This document shows, piece after piece, positions 1-10,117 of a stretch of DNA of 64,000 bases. Under the pieces are notes generated by a model, which was not told the DNA's origin, searched no databases, and worked only from the letters and a program-made list of their open reading frames with translations. Origin of the DNA: Bacteroidales bacterium (GTDB lineage: Bacteria > Bacteroidota > Bacteroidia > Bacteroidales > UBA932); NCBI GenBank assembly GCA_015060245.1, contig SUYU01000003.1, forward strand, positions 82,321-146,320. Reading direction: 5' to 3'. Each line of letters opens with the position of its first letter. Position 1 is the first letter of the stretch. The position numbers were made by a program, and so were the translations under genes.

Positions 1-2360
1 ACCTTTTTCTGCGCCCTTTCAATGGCATTTGACAACATTGAATGCTGGAGAACCTCACCCTCCTGCATTCCCATTCTGTCCACCACTTTTGCAAGACGGT
101 CAGAGCCGAAGAGTCTCATGAGGTCATCCTCCAATGAAACGAAAAATACAGATGATCCCGGATCTCCCTGACGGCCGGAACGTCCACGCAACTGGCGGTC
201 AACACGGCGGCTGTCGTGACGCTCAGTACCAATGATTGCAAGACCGCCTGCCTCCTTTACCGATGCAGGAAGTTTGATATCGGTACCACGTCCTGCCATA
301 TTTGTAGCAATCGTTACAGCGGCTGTCTGTCCTGCTTCAGCCACAATATCAGCCTCTTTTGCATGCTGTTTTGCATTCAATACATTATGTTTGATTCCCC
401 TGAGTTTGAGCATACGGCTCAACAACTCCGAAATCTCAACCGATGTTGTACCCACCAATACAGGTCTGCCGGCATCCCTCAACTCAACAATCTTCTCAAT
501 TACCGCATTGTACTTATCCTTTTTAGTCCTGTAGATAAGATCTTCATTATCTTTTCTCACCACCGGACGGTTTGTAGGGATTGTAACAACATCCAGTTTG
601 TAGATTGACCAGAACTCTCCTGCCTCTGTCTCTGCAGTACCGGTCATACCGGCCAACTTATGGTACATTCTGAAGTAGTTCTGAAGGGTAATTGTTGCAA
701 AAGTCTGTGTGGCAGCCTCAACCTTTACATTCTCCTTTGCCTCGATTGCCTGGTGAAGACCATCAGAATAGCGTCTGCCCTCCAAAATACGTCCGGTCTG
801 CTCATCCACGATCTTGATCTTGTTGTCCATTGTAACATACTCGACATCCTTCTCGAACATGGTGTAGGCCTTCAGCAACTGGTTGACGGTGTGTACACGC
901 TCCGACTTGAGAGCATAATCTGCAAGCAACTCATCTTTCTTTGCCTGTTTCTCCTCTGGAGAGAGTTCCTGTTTCTCAAGTTCAGAAATCTCAGCACCCA
1001 CATCAGGAAGTATGAAGAACTTGCTGTCGCTGATATTCTTTGCAAGAGTCTCATGACCCTTGTCGGTAAGTTCCACAGATTTGTGTTTCTCATCAATTAC
1101 AAAGAAGAGGTCATCTGTAATCAGGTGCATATGCTTGTTGTTCTCCTGCATGTAAAGTGCCTCTGTACTCAAGAGCAACTGCTTGATACCCGGCTCACTC
1201 AAATATTTTATGAGCGGATTGTACCTTGGCAATCCCTTGAATGCCCTGAAGAGAATCTTTCCTCCCTCCTCCTTATTGCCTTCAGAAATGAGTCTCTTTG
1301 CTTCGTTAAGCATTTTTGTCACATCACTGCGCTGAAGGTTATACAATCTCTCCACGTAAGGCTTGTACTCCATGAACTGCTGGTCATCCCCTTTAGGTAC
1401 CGGACCGGAGATGATAAGAGGTGTACGGGCATCATCAATAAGCACCGAGTCAACCTCATCAACAATTGCATAGTGGTGCTTTTTCTGCACGAGTTCGTCA
1501 ACCTCTATTGCCATATTGTCGCGGAGATAATCAAAGCCGAACTCATTGTTTGTACCAAACGTGATATCAGCCCTGTATGCGGCCTTGCGCTGCTCTGAAC
1601 TTGGCTGGTATTTGTCTATACAATCCACTTTAAGGCCATGGAACTGGTAAAGAGGACCCATCCACTCCGAGTCACGTTTTGAAAGATAGTCATTCACAGT
1701 AACCACATGTACGCCCTTTCCGGCCAATGCGTTGAGGAATACAGGCAAGGTAGCCACCAATGTCTTACCCTCACCGGTTGCCATCTCGGCAATTTTTCCC
1801 TGATGAAGTACTATACCGCCAATCAACTGCACATCATAATGGACCATATCCCAGGTTATCATGTTGCCACCGGCCATCCATGAGTTTTTCCAGATGGCAT
1901 AATCGCCCTCAATTGTCACAAAATCCTTTGAAGCGGCCAAATCCCTGTCAAAGTCTGTAGCCAACACCTTGATTGTGGCATTCTCCTTAAATCTGCGCGC
2001 TGTTGACTTTACTATGGCAAATGCCTCAGGAAGCACCTCCATAAGAACCTCCTCAATCTGCTCATCAACCCTTTTTGTGAGTTTGTCAACCTCAGTTGCC
2101 AGTTTCTCCTTCTCGTCAGCAGGAATGTTCACATCATCGAGTTGGCCTCTCAACGCCTTCTTCTTGGCCTCATTATCTGCTATCCTTGCTGAAATTATAC
2201 CTTTAATTTTTAATGTCTCGGCACGCAAATCATCATCTGACAAAATGTCAATTTTCTTGTACGCCTCCAATATTTTCGACAGAATAGGCTGTATTTCTTT
2301 CAAATCCCTGTCAGCCTTTGAGCCGAACATCTTCTTCAAAAACCCTGAAAATGATACCAT
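1..2360 (-). CDS. secA: Preprotein translocase ATPase SecA (3' part beyond the window edge)
   Basis: SecA is the cytoplasmic ATPase that drives unfolded preproteins through SecYEG. The visible part is about 786 residues from the ATG at 2360; family members in this phylum are usually near 1,100, so the C-terminal scaffold and any zinc-binding tail lie left of the window. Visible signatures are the Walker A motif MATGEGKT at about residues 193-200, the [14 protein letters not shown] segment of NBD1, an NBD2 stretch AGRGTDIKL, and the [18 protein letters not shown] motif. A charged helical insertion at about residues 60-110 is typical of Bacteroidota SecA. The reading frame is intact to the edge. 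A likely promoter lies just upstream, beyond the ferredoxin terminator. Confidence 0.97.
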   Translation of the reverse strand, partial: MVSFSGFLKKMFGSKADRDLKEIQPILSKILEAYKKIDILSDDDLRAETLKIKGIISARIADNEAKKKALRGQLDDVNIPADEKEKLATEVDKLTKRVDEQIEEVLMEVLPEAFAIVKSTARRFKENATIKVLATDFDRDLAASKDFVTIEGDYAIWKNSWMAGGNMITWDMVHYDVQLIGGIVLHQGKIAEMATGEGKTLVATLPVFLNALAGKGVHVVTVNDYLSKRDSEWMGPLYQFHGLKVDCIDKYQPSSEQRKAAYRADITFGTNNEFGFDYLRDNMAIEVDELVQKKHHYAIVDEVDSVLIDDARTPLIISGPVPKGDDQQFMEYKPYVERLYNLQRSDVTKMLNEAKRLISEGNKEEGGKILFRAFKGLPRYNPLIKYLSEPGIKQLLLSTEALYMQENNKHMHLITDDLFFVIDEKHKSVELTDKGHETLAKNISDSKFFILPDVGAEISELEKQELSPEEKQAKKDELLADYALKSERVHTVNQLLKAYTMFEKDVEYVTMDNKIKIVDEQTGRILEGRRYSDGLHQAIEAKENVKVEAATQTFATITLQNYFRMYHKLAGMTGTAETEAGEFWSIYKLDVVTIPTNRPVVRKDNEDLIYRTKKDKYNAVIEKIVELRDAGRPVLVGTTSVEISELLSRMLKLRGIKHNVLNAKQHAKEADIVAEAGQTAAVTIATNMAGRGTDIKLPASVKEAGGLAIIGTERHDSRRVDRQLRGRSGRQGDPGSSVFFVSLEDDLMRLFGSDRLAKVVDRMGMQEGEVLQHSMLSNAIERAQKK

Positions 2361-2408
2361 TATATTATTATAACAATTATTGTATTAATACACATTTAAA
2401 GTAAATTA

Positions 2409-2443
2409 CAAATATAAGCATTACTTTGGAAATAGTAAGCAAA
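2409..2443 (-). promoter_or_regulatory. Candidate secA promoter
   Basis: Reading leftwards, TATATTTG (2416-2409) matches the Bacteroides -7 consensus TAnnTTTG. The nearest TTTG (2443-2440) is 23 bases upstream, slightly wide for the usual 19-21, and it touches the ferredoxin terminator. Confidence 0.35.
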
Positions 2444-2476
2444 AAAAGAGCCAACCCATTGAGGATTGGCTCTTTT
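2444..2476 (-). terminator. Intrinsic terminator of the ferredoxin gene
   Basis: Perfect 11-bp inverted repeat AAAAGAGCCAA / TTGGCTCTTTT with an 11-base loop, followed in the minus direction by a run of T. It sits 17 bases past the ferredoxin stop codon and separates it from secA. Confidence 0.8.
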
Positions 2477-2493
2477 AACTCTTGAACTGTAGA

Positions 2494-2661
2494 TTACGCC
2501 TGAGCAATTGCACCTACTGGGCAAGCAGCAGCACAAGTACCGCAATCAGTACACATATTAGGATCAATTTTGTAGATATCACCTGCTGAAATAGCACCTA
2601 CTGGACACTCATCAATACAAGTTCCGCATGCTGCGCAATCTTCTGAAATTTTGTAAGCCAT
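2494..2661 (-). CDS. Small 2x[4Fe-4S] ferredoxin
   Basis: A 55-residue electron carrier. Two cysteine clusters, CAACGTCIDECP (residues 9-20) and CTDCGTCAAACP (37-48), follow the CxxCxxCxxxCP pattern that binds two 4Fe-4S clusters, as in clostridial-type ferredoxins. The length is normal for that class. The gene is monocistronic, with its own promoter inside the end of the preceding peptidase gene and a strong terminator after it. The likely role is low-potential electron transfer in anaerobic metabolism, for example with pyruvate:ferredoxin oxidoreductase; no partner enzyme is encoded nearby. It is short enough to be missed by length-filtered gene finders. Confidence 0.93.
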   Translation of the reverse strand: MAYKISEDCAACGTCIDECPVGAISAGDIYKIDPNMCTDCGTCAAACPVGAIAQA

Positions 2662-2726
2662 AATTGTAAAAATTAATTGTTAACTAATGTTTATTGATTT
2701 TTTTGCATTTTCCACTAAATCGGATG

Positions 2727-2757
2727 CAAATATAATACTTAAATCTTAGTAAGCAAA
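2727..2757 (-). promoter_or_regulatory. Ferredoxin promoter
   Basis: Reading leftwards, TTTG (2757-2754), a 19-base spacer and TATATTTG (2734-2727): a near-ideal Bacteroides promoter. Its -33 element lies inside the last codons of the upstream peptidase gene. Confidence 0.62.
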
Positions 2758-5661
2758 AATATCTTTTTGTGACAATCTCACAATCTTGCCATAATCTCCG
2801 TTGCCAAGACTCTGCATATCCAAATCCTTCTCGTCACCCAAAATGCCTATGTAGTATTTTCTGTCTTTGACAACCTCCTGCTGGAATTTAACAATATCAG
2901 CCAAGGTAAAGTTCTGTACCTTCTCGAACAAAAGTTTGCGGGAATCCTCTGTCAAGCCCATTTTCTGCGCACTGATATAGTTCCAAAGAATACGGTCACC
3001 AAGGATACGGTCGGTTCTGATACTTGCTATGATATTGTCCTTTGCAACAGCGAATGCAGCCTCTGACTGCGGCATGTTGTTGATGATTTCATCAAAAGCC
3101 CTGATTGCATCCATCATCTTGTCATTCTGGGTAGCAATGAACGATGTATAGTTGTAAGGAGCATCCTTATCGGCATATGCCAATTTGTATTTTGCGTTTG
3201 CAGAGTATGCAAGACCCCTTGCCTCACGCATCTCCTGGAAGACGATACTGTTCATTCCACCACCAAAATAGTTGCCGTACATGTTGATTATAGGAGCCTT
3301 TTCCGGATCATACTTCTCTCCTGTGTTGGAGTATGAAATCATGTAGATCTGTTTTGCATCGTAAGGTGCAATGAAGACTTTGTCCTCATTGGTCTGCAAC
3401 TGTACAAATTGTCTGCTCTGTGGCATATCTTTCGGAGTCTCAGAAATATAGTGAACCTTGTTGATATCTGCCACAAACTCCTCTGCACCCATAGGACCAT
3501 AATAAAGGATAGTATGCTCATAATCCATCAGATCCTTGATTTCAGAGATAAGTTGCTCTGATGTCAAAGCCTGGATCTGCTGGTTAGAGAAGATATCTGT
3601 AAATGGATTCTCAGGGCCATACTGCACATATGCTGTCATACGTATATAATTCTGGCGCTGATCCAATTTGTTGTTGATGCGAGCCTGGAAAATGTTCTGT
3701 TTCATTGCTGCCAATGCAATCTCGTCAGCCTTGCAGTTAGAAATGAACTCCTCAAAGAGTGCCAAAGCCTGATCCATATTTTCTGAGAGTCCCGACAAAT
3801 TGAAGAATGTCTGGTTGTCGTTTACAGTAATCCTGTAATCGCAAGCCAAATTGTAGAACTGCTGTTTCAACTCCTCTGCCGAGTATTTGTCAGTACCCAA
3901 AAGATCGATGTAATCTGCAGCCAAAGAGAGCATCTTGCTGTCGTTTGCACCCTTGTCAAACAGATATGTAAGGGAGAATAGAGAGTTTGTAGTATTCTGT
4001 TTGTACAATACCTCAATATCAGATTTTGCCTTGGTCTTTGTAAGATCCTTCTCATAGTCTACAAATACAGGCTCGATTGGGGCAACCTCACTTGCCTGCA
4101 CCTGTGCAAGGAATGCGCTCACCTTATCCCTGTTTGTATGGATAGGGGTAATTTTTGGTTTTGAAATCTTCTGCACTGAATCATCCTTACCCTCCAACTT
4201 GTTTACCTGAACATAGTTGTTGCCGAAATGTGCATTTGCAAACTTCACGACATCCTCTTTTGTAATTTTTGACAATCTGTCAAGTTCACCCACATATTGT
4301 GCCCAAGGAATGTTGTTGATGAACGCAGTAACAAACATGTCGGCTCTTGGTGCATTCTCCTCGAGTTTCTGCATTCTCTCCCTCTTTGCATTGTTGATTG
4401 CGGCTGTAAGAAGCGCCTCGTCAAAATCACCCTTCTTAACCTTTTCAAGTGACTCGAGCATGATCTCCTTTACCTGCTCAAGAGTCTGGCCCTGTTTAGG
4501 GAAACCCTGCATGATATATGCTGTATAATCTGCCTGTGAATATGGGAATGCGTATGCGCCCAATGTTCTCTGAGCCTGATTTATATCAAGATCCACAACA
4601 CCTGCCCTTCCGTTGAAAAGCACATTGCCCAAAACATTCAGGGTATCATTCTGCATGTCAGCCATGCCGTTGAAGCGCCAGGCAAGGATTACATTTGGTG
4701 ACTCCAGACCATAAACCTCCTTGACAACAGGCTCCTTGATAGGCTCCTCTTTCTTGAATTCCAATCTCTTCAACTCTTTATTTGGAACCATGTCGCCAAA
4801 ATATTTGTCAATTGTGGCAATCATCATATCAGGGTCAAAATCACCCGAAATACAGATAGCCATGTTGTTTGGAACATACCAGTTCTTGTAGTAGTTCTTG
4901 ATATTTGTGATTGACGGATTCTTCAAATGCTCCTGAGTTCCAAGAATTGTCTGAGTACCGTATGGGTGGTTAGGGAACAAGGTTGCGAACATTACCTCAA
5001 GTGATTTTCTTGAATCATCAGTCAATGACATGTTCTTCTCCTCATAAACGGTCTCCAACTCAGTATGGAATCCTCTTATCACATTATGTTTGAAACGGTC
5101 TGCCTGAACTTTCGCCCAATTCTCAATCTGGTTTGAAGGAATATCTTCAACATAAACAGTCATGTCATAACCTGTGTATGCATTGGTTCCCTGCGCACCT
5201 ATTGCAGCCATAAGTTTGTCATACTCATTAGGAATGAAGTATTTTGAAGCCTCAAGGGAAAGGCTGTCAATCTGTGCATACATTGCCTCACGCTCTGCTG
5301 GATCGGTAAGTGTCCTGTATTTCTCGAACTTTGCCTCAATCTCATCAAGCAACGGCTTTTCAGCGGCATAGTCTGATGTTCCGAACTGCTCCGAACCCTT
5401 GAACATAAGATGCTCAAAATAGTGAGCAAGACCTGTTGTTTCGCTTGGGTCATTCTTTCCGCCCACTCTAACTGCAATATAAGTCTGGATACGCGGTTCA
5501 GCCTTGTTTACAGTCATATATACCTTAAGGCCATTGTCCAATGTGTAGATTCTTGAATTCATTGGATCACCGGCAACACTCTCATATTTGTATTTGCTGC
5601 CGCATGCTGCAATAAAAGGTATCATTATTGCAAGCATCAATAAATGTTTGAATGATTTCAT
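2746..5661 (-). CDS. M16 family zinc metallopeptidase lipoprotein (insulinase/PqqL type)
   Basis: A 971-residue protein starting at the ATG at 5661, which puts a lipoprotein signal (KHLLMLAIMIPFIAAC, Cys20) at the N-terminus; an in-frame start nine codons upstream would spoil the signal. The inverted zinc motif HxxEH is present as HYFEH (residues 80-84), followed by the usual ELETVYEEK helix carrying the third ligand. Two M16 half-barrels, an active N-half and an inactive C-half, explain the length. Anchored in the outer membrane or facing the periplasm, it probably degrades peptides; PqqL-like relatives act on small imported proteins. It is transcribed alone, back to back with the DUF1573 gene. 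Confidence 0.9.
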   Translation of the reverse strand: MKSFKHLLMLAIMIPFIAACGSKYKYESVAGDPMNSRIYTLDNGLKVYMTVNKAEPRIQTYIAVRVGGKNDPSETTGLAHYFEHLMFKGSEQFGTSDYAAEKPLLDEIEAKFEKYRTLTDPAEREAMYAQIDSLSLEASKYFIPNEYDKLMAAIGAQGTNAYTGYDMTVYVEDIPSNQIENWAKVQADRFKHNVIRGFHTELETVYEEKNMSLTDDSRKSLEVMFATLFPNHPYGTQTILGTQEHLKNPSITNIKNYYKNWYVPNNMAICISGDFDPDMMIATIDKYFGDMVPNKELKRLEFKKEEPIKEPVVKEVYGLESPNVILAWRFNGMADMQNDTLNVLGNVLFNGRAGVVDLDINQAQRTLGAYAFPYSQADYTAYIMQGFPKQGQTLEQVKEIMLESLEKVKKGDFDEALLTAAINNAKRERMQKLEENAPRADMFVTAFINNIPWAQYVGELDRLSKITKEDVVKFANAHFGNNYVQVNKLEGKDDSVQKISKPKITPIHTNRDKVSAFLAQVQASEVAPIEPVFVDYEKDLTKTKAKSDIEVLYKQNTTNSLFSLTYLFDKGANDSKMLSLAADYIDLLGTDKYSAEELKQQFYNLACDYRITVNDNQTFFNLSGLSENMDQALALFEEFISNCKADEIALAAMKQNIFQARINNKLDQRQNYIRMTAYVQYGPENPFTDIFSNQQIQALTSEQLISEIKDLMDYEHTILYYGPMGAEEFVADINKVHYISETPKDMPQSRQFVQLQTNEDKVFIAPYDAKQIYMISYSNTGEKYDPEKAPIINMYGNYFGGGMNSIVFQEMREARGLAYSANAKYKLAYADKDAPYNYTSFIATQNDKMMDAIRAFDEIINNMPQSEAAFAVAKDNIIASIRTDRILGDRILWNYISAQKMGLTEDSRKLLFEKVQNFTLADIVKFQQEVVKDRKYYIGILGDEKDLDMQSLGNGDYGKIVRLSQKDIFAY

Positions 5662-5685
5662 AAGTTTGTTTGTTTTTTGAAGAAA

Positions 5686-5714
5686 CAAATTTAATAAGTA
5701 TTGTTGTATCTTTG
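5686..5714. promoter_or_regulatory. Divergent -7 boxes between the M16 peptidase and DUF1573 genes
   Basis: On the plus strand TATCTTTG (5707-5714) lies 18 bases before the DUF1573 ATG. On the minus strand TAAATTTG (5693-5686) precedes the peptidase gene. Both fit TAnnTTTG but neither has a well-spaced -33 TTTG. Confidence 0.35.
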
Positions 5715-5732
5715 TAAAAAATTAGGGTATTT

Positions 5733-6824
5733 ATGAGGGATTTATTTAAAATATTGCGTACACTTACAATTATATTGGCCACCTGCAGTTTCTGCACAGC
5801 AGTCTTTGCACAAGGCTTCGACAGTGGGCTCCAGTTCAACAAGACTTCCCACAATTTTGGCAAAATATCTGTCAAGGCAGGCAAACAGGAGTGTTCATTT
5901 GAATTTACAAACAACAGCAGCCAGCCTGTTGTCATATACAATGTAATCTCCTCATGCGGTTGCGCGGAACCATCATGGCCAAAGGAGCCGATAATGCCCG
6001 GCAAGGGGGGCAAGATTTCTGTAACATACCTCAATGACCAGGGGCCATATCCGTTTGACAAAGTAATTACAGTATATACATCGGCGGGCAAAAAGCCTGT
6101 TCTGCTGCGTATCAGCGGTATTGTTTATGAGAATGAGAAGTCAATCAAGGATATGTTTCCCATAGCGTACGGGCCGTTGGGCTTTACTAAAAAGGAGATA
6201 AGGCTCGGACAGATTGAGCAGGGATTTGTAAAGAGTTCCTCAATATCTGTTGCCAACACCTCAAACAAGCCCCAGCAGATAACCTTTGCCAATCCTTCTG
6301 CTGGCCTTTTTGTAAAAATTTCGCCGGCAAAACTTGCACCGGGAGAGATAGCGGAGATATCCTATACGGTAAACACCAACGAAAAGGAGAATTGGGGAAA
6401 CACCATCTACTCGGCAGATATTTTATGCAATGGCGTCAAGGTGCCCAAGAGACTTGAAATCTCAACATTGATAATTGACAGATTCTCTACCCTCTCAAAA
6501 GAGGAGAAGAACAGAAGTTCTATGGTACTGGCAAAAAACAGTACTGTAAGCGTTGGCTACATAAAGAGAGGCACACCGGTAAATGCCACATTCAGTTTGA
6601 GGAATACCGGTGCCAGCGATCTCATTATAAGAAAGGCCGAAACCAATGGCAGGGAGTTTGAGATTGAATCTCCGCAAAGGGTTGCTCCGGGTGCCGAATT
6701 TACAGTAACTGCAAAAATTGACACTTCAAAATATGCCGGAGAGGAGGTCTTTACCATCACTCTTGTGACAAACTCTGCAAGCAGGCCACTGGTAAATCTC
6801 TTTGTGTCTGCAAATATCAACTGA
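5733..6824 (+). CDS. Secreted DUF1573-domain protein
   Basis: A 363-residue exported protein with an N-terminal signal peptide (hydrophobic LTIILATCSFCTAVFA). Residues about 32-125 form a DUF1573 domain, an ASPM/SPD-2/Hydin-like immunoglobulin fold, with the typical phrase TSHNFGKISVKAGKQECSF and the cysteine pair of SSCGCAEP. A second and a third similar beta-sandwich follow (about 150-240 and 270-363), the last with AGEEVFTITLVTNS typical of such repeats. DUF1573 proteins are common in Bacteroidota envelopes and their function is not settled; a structural or assembly role is plausible. It converges with the FAD-DUF4434 gene, only 8 bases apart with no clear terminator. Confidence 0.8.
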   Translation: MRDLFKILRTLTIILATCSFCTAVFAQGFDSGLQFNKTSHNFGKISVKAGKQECSFEFTNNSSQPVVIYNVISSCGCAEPSWPKEPIMPGKGGKISVTYLNDQGPYPFDKVITVYTSAGKKPVLLRISGIVYENEKSIKDMFPIAYGPLGFTKKEIRLGQIEQGFVKSSSISVANTSNKPQQITFANPSAGLFVKISPAKLAPGEIAEISYTVNTNEKENWGNTIYSADILCNGVKVPKRLEISTLIIDRFSTLSKEEKNRSSMVLAKNSTVSVGYIKRGTPVNATFSLRNTGASDLIIRKAETNGREFEIESPQRVAPGAEFTVTAKIDTSKYAGEEVFTITLVTNSASRPLVNLFVSANIN

Positions 6825-6832
6825 TGGTGGCA

Positions 6833-9800
6833 TCAAAGCACATCAAATGTGCAGTATGCCGCTCCTGAAAAGAGGAACTTGCACGAGACTGCAGATTCAG
6901 GCAGGCCGGAGAAGAGGATATGGTCAACATAGGCATCATGAAGGTTGTTGGGGAACTCTTCTGTAGACCCTTCGGAATGCTTTTTATAGTTGACGCCATC
7001 TTCGGACAGATACAGTTCAAATCTCTCCGGAGGTGTGATTCTTCTTCTGTTATGATTAAGCACACTTACCAGAATCTCTGATGCACTCTTTTTCAGATCA
7101 ATGACATACTCGTTCTCACCCTCTTCAAAACGTATCCACCGCACATCTGCTGAATTCTCTTCTGCTCCATCCGCTATTGATTGCTCCACGACTCTCCAGA
7201 AATGGTCTCCACCGAGCCATGCCATATAATCTTCATAAACCTTGGCAGAATGGAGAGGTTGTCCCAGCGGATAAGGAGAACCGGGTTTGTCCCACAATCC
7301 GCAAATGATGAATGAGATAATTCTGTCGGCACCGGCTGAAGATGCTGCATACATTTGTGAAAGGAATCTTGAAAATGCAGCAGGTATCAGTGCCGATGAA
7401 CGGTCATTGGTACCATTCTCCCATGTAAACGACTCACAATTGGCCCACATCTCCACATTGAGGCTGTCATGTATGGCACGCAACTTTTTCCAATTCTCCT
7501 TAAGACGGGTCAAAGGATACTCCTCACGAAGACATCCCACCTCATCCTGATATGCTATTATATCTACCTTAAGCCTTGAAATCTGTTCCGCATAGGCAGG
7601 ATCATCAAAATCAGACTTGAAAATGCCGTAGGGAGAAATGAGGATCTTCTTGCCAGGAGCAAGTTCCCGGGCCCTTTCTGTAAGGGCATTGACCGCTTCA
7701 ACAGCATAATCTGTAAGAACCGGGCCAAGGCAATCCTCCACAGGGAGATACCATCCGTAGAATGCTTCATGCCTGCCATAAATGCCTGCAAGTTCCTCCA
7801 TCATATCCATCTGCCTGCGCTTTATTGACGGATCCCTGAGATTGTCATCCTGATCCTTTGCCCATCCGGTACTCATAAATACCTTCATTCCACGCTCTCC
7901 CGCAGCATCCATTATGGCGCATACAGGGCTCTTGCGGCCTTGAGGGTAACACCTTGGCATAAGGTCCGACGGATAGAACGCTTTGCCCTCATTGGCAACT
8001 GCCATAAATACAAGATACTCCATTCCCATCTGATGGAGTTCCTCTATTTTCTGCTCCCAAAGGGCCGGATCGGTACAATCCATGCTTTGGGGATTGGTAT
8101 ACTTGTTTCTTGTATCCTGATATGCGAGATTTATAAAAGTTCCAGTAACCGGCAAAACGCTCCTTTGCTCCCTGCGTGGTTTCAGATTACCGTCGTAATC
8201 CACTCCAAAAGCATTGAAAGGATCAAGCAGCGAATCCATTACCACAGCGGCCTCTCTCCTTGTAACAGGTCTGCCGGAAGAGTAATCATTGAGTCCAAGA
8301 TCTTTCCAAAGGAGCATATCAACTTTTGCAGGATTTCCATACTGTGAAGAGATCTTTTCTACAATCGCAGAGAACTCATCCACTGTAACCTTGCCTTTAC
8401 GGGCAGGCACAATACCAGGAGCATACTCTTCCAAAAAGAGTTCCTCATACTCAAGTGGCTCTTCCGCCCTGAACCATGTCTGGTTTGACCACCCCACATT
8501 GCGTCCCTCTCCTCTCAGTATGCCTGTTGCTCCTATCCTTTGAAGTGCGGCAAAATGGTAATGGTCAAGTGGCAGATCCAAATATGGCATTATATATCCT
8601 CCGCTGCGGAGAATTGCACTCTGGACCGAACGTATATCAACACTCCTTACAGGCTTGTCCTCCTTGACTGCAATAGCCGCCATTGCACCGGCAGCCTGGC
8701 CCAACTGCATCACAACCGGCTGCAACCGGGTTGTTCCATTTACAAGATTTGATACCGACACCGATTTTTCTGCCACAAGCAGATCCTCCACACTCTTGGG
8801 CACCATAACCCCTGCGGGCACATTGAATGAAGGAATTGGATAAAAATGGAGATCAGGAAGGCTCTTCCAGTCGGGATGCCTGAAATGGTGATGATCCACA
8901 GCATAATCGCCTACCGCTATGCCTGTCCTGTAGTAGGGTTTGCTGTAGGCATAGGGTTTCTGCGCGGCATCCATAGTAAAGAAGGCCTCGCCCTCGATAC
9001 GCCTTGATTCCCTGTGATACGGGAAAAAAGGCAACCTGTCGGGTGTAGGAAACTCATCGTCGGCCAGACCCAAATGTTTCATTCCCAATTCGGTCTGTAT
9101 AAAATAAATAAAACAGCGGGTGAACTCCTTTGCTTTTGAATAGGCCTCTTCCCTCTCCTGTGGAGACATTTCAATTGAGTTAACGTAATGGTCATTGCCG
9201 TAAATTGGCCAGTTGATCATATATTTCCCATTTGGAAGGGCTCCATAAGTTATCATGTTTTCTGGTGGCCAGAGAGTCTGTCCGGTTTCAGGAAATGTAT
9301 TCAACGGATTTACCGCACAATTGGCAAACACAGACTTGTCGTACCCCTCCGGTTCAGGAAGAGTCATATCGGCATCTGCGCCATAATCCTTAAGCACTGC
9401 AACATACGTCAGATCCTGTATAATATCATTTGGCGATTCAGGTGCTATTGACTCCCCTGTAGTTGATTTTGAATCCATTCCCACCTTGTACTTAACGCCG
9501 CACATCTTTGCAATGTCACCAAGTTCAGTACAATCTATAAGCACAGAGGCACATATCTCAACCCTTCTGCCATCTGCAGACTCTGCAACAACCCTCCAGC
9601 CGCCCTCTTCAAGTTTGCAGAGCGAGAGCACCTGTGTTTCACGCATTATCTCCAGATTGCCCGCACACGCTTCCGCCATATTTGAGAAGATCTCCTGACC
9701 AACATGAGGTTCAAAATTTATGTGGCTTACCCAGCCTGTCTTGAGTGCCTCCCAACTGCCGTAGCGCGCAGAGAGAGAATCTGCAAACTCCCCGAATATT

Positions 9801-10042
9801 CCGCCACGGAGGTTGTAGTTGCCGTCTACACAACTTACACCGGCAGAGGTCAACATTCCTCCCAACCACGGTGTCTGCTCAATTATGAGGGTATTCACAC
9901 CCATTCTTGCGCTCTGCACGCCAGCCGCAACACCACTTGCTCCGCCTCCAACTATCAGCACATCTACATTTGCCTTATGGGAACAGGAGTGCATGAAAAG
10001 GGTCAGCAATATTGTATAGAAATAAAAAAATCTTCTCTTCAT
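6833..10042 (-). CDS. FAD-dependent oxidoreductase fused to SLH-like and DUF4434 TIM-barrel domains (lipoprotein)
   Basis: A 1,069-residue predicted lipoprotein (Cys20 after LTLFMHS; start chosen at 10042 for this reason). Domains in order: a FAD_oxidored flavoprotein domain at about 27-480 with the dinucleotide motif VGGGASGVAAG and a second FAD contact LGQAAGAMAA near 446-455; an S-layer-homology-like stretch at about 490-610 (RPVTRREAAVVMDSLL); a DUF4434 TIM-barrel domain related to glycoside hydrolases at about 630-930 (GTFINLAYQDT, GWYLPVEDC, LISPYGIF); and a C-terminal discoidin-like beta-sandwich. It is the last gene of unit B. The two catalytic modules suggest a coupled sugar oxidation and cleavage step at the cell surface, but this is inference and neither activity is assured. 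Confidence 0.82.
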   Translation of the reverse strand: MKRRFFYFYTILLTLFMHSCSHKANVDVLIVGGGASGVAAGVQSARMGVNTLIIEQTPWLGGMLTSAGVSCVDGNYNLRGGIFGEFADSLSARYGSWEALKTGWVSHINFEPHVGQEIFSNMAEACAGNLEIMRETQVLSLCKLEEGGWRVVAESADGRRVEICASVLIDCTELGDIAKMCGVKYKVGMDSKSTTGESIAPESPNDIIQDLTYVAVLKDYGADADMTLPEPEGYDKSVFANCAVNPLNTFPETGQTLWPPENMITYGALPNGKYMINWPIYGNDHYVNSIEMSPQEREEAYSKAKEFTRCFIYFIQTELGMKHLGLADDEFPTPDRLPFFPYHRESRRIEGEAFFTMDAAQKPYAYSKPYYRTGIAVGDYAVDHHHFRHPDWKSLPDLHFYPIPSFNVPAGVMVPKSVEDLLVAEKSVSVSNLVNGTTRLQPVVMQLGQAAGAMAAIAVKEDKPVRSVDIRSVQSAILRSGGYIMPYLDLPLDHYHFAALQRIGATGILRGEGRNVGWSNQTWFRAEEPLEYEELFLEEYAPGIVPARKGKVTVDEFSAIVEKISSQYGNPAKVDMLLWKDLGLNDYSSGRPVTRREAAVVMDSLLDPFNAFGVDYDGNLKPRREQRSVLPVTGTFINLAYQDTRNKYTNPQSMDCTDPALWEQKIEELHQMGMEYLVFMAVANEGKAFYPSDLMPRCYPQGRKSPVCAIMDAAGERGMKVFMSTGWAKDQDDNLRDPSIKRRQMDMMEELAGIYGRHEAFYGWYLPVEDCLGPVLTDYAVEAVNALTERARELAPGKKILISPYGIFKSDFDDPAYAEQISRLKVDIIAYQDEVGCLREEYPLTRLKENWKKLRAIHDSLNVEMWANCESFTWENGTNDRSSALIPAAFSRFLSQMYAASSAGADRIISFIICGLWDKPGSPYPLGQPLHSAKVYEDYMAWLGGDHFWRVVEQSIADGAEENSADVRWIRFEEGENEYVIDLKKSASEILVSVLNHNRRRITPPERFELYLSEDGVNYKKHSEGSTEEFPNNLHDAYVDHILFSGLPESAVSCKFLFSGAAYCTFDVL

Positions 10043-10117
10043 AAAACGGTATATCTCTTTGCCGGTCATAATATTGAATTCAAAAAAAGGATTATAAAGA
10101 TAGTCAGTCTATCCTTT

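Noticed and set aside
660..1598. 312-residue open frame on the plus strand
   Set aside because: It runs antisense through secA; the protein has no domain features and its composition reflects the opposite strand.
5582..6091. 169-residue open frame on the minus strand
   Set aside because: It overlaps the DUF1573 gene and the M16 peptidase signal; both of those have family support, this one has none.
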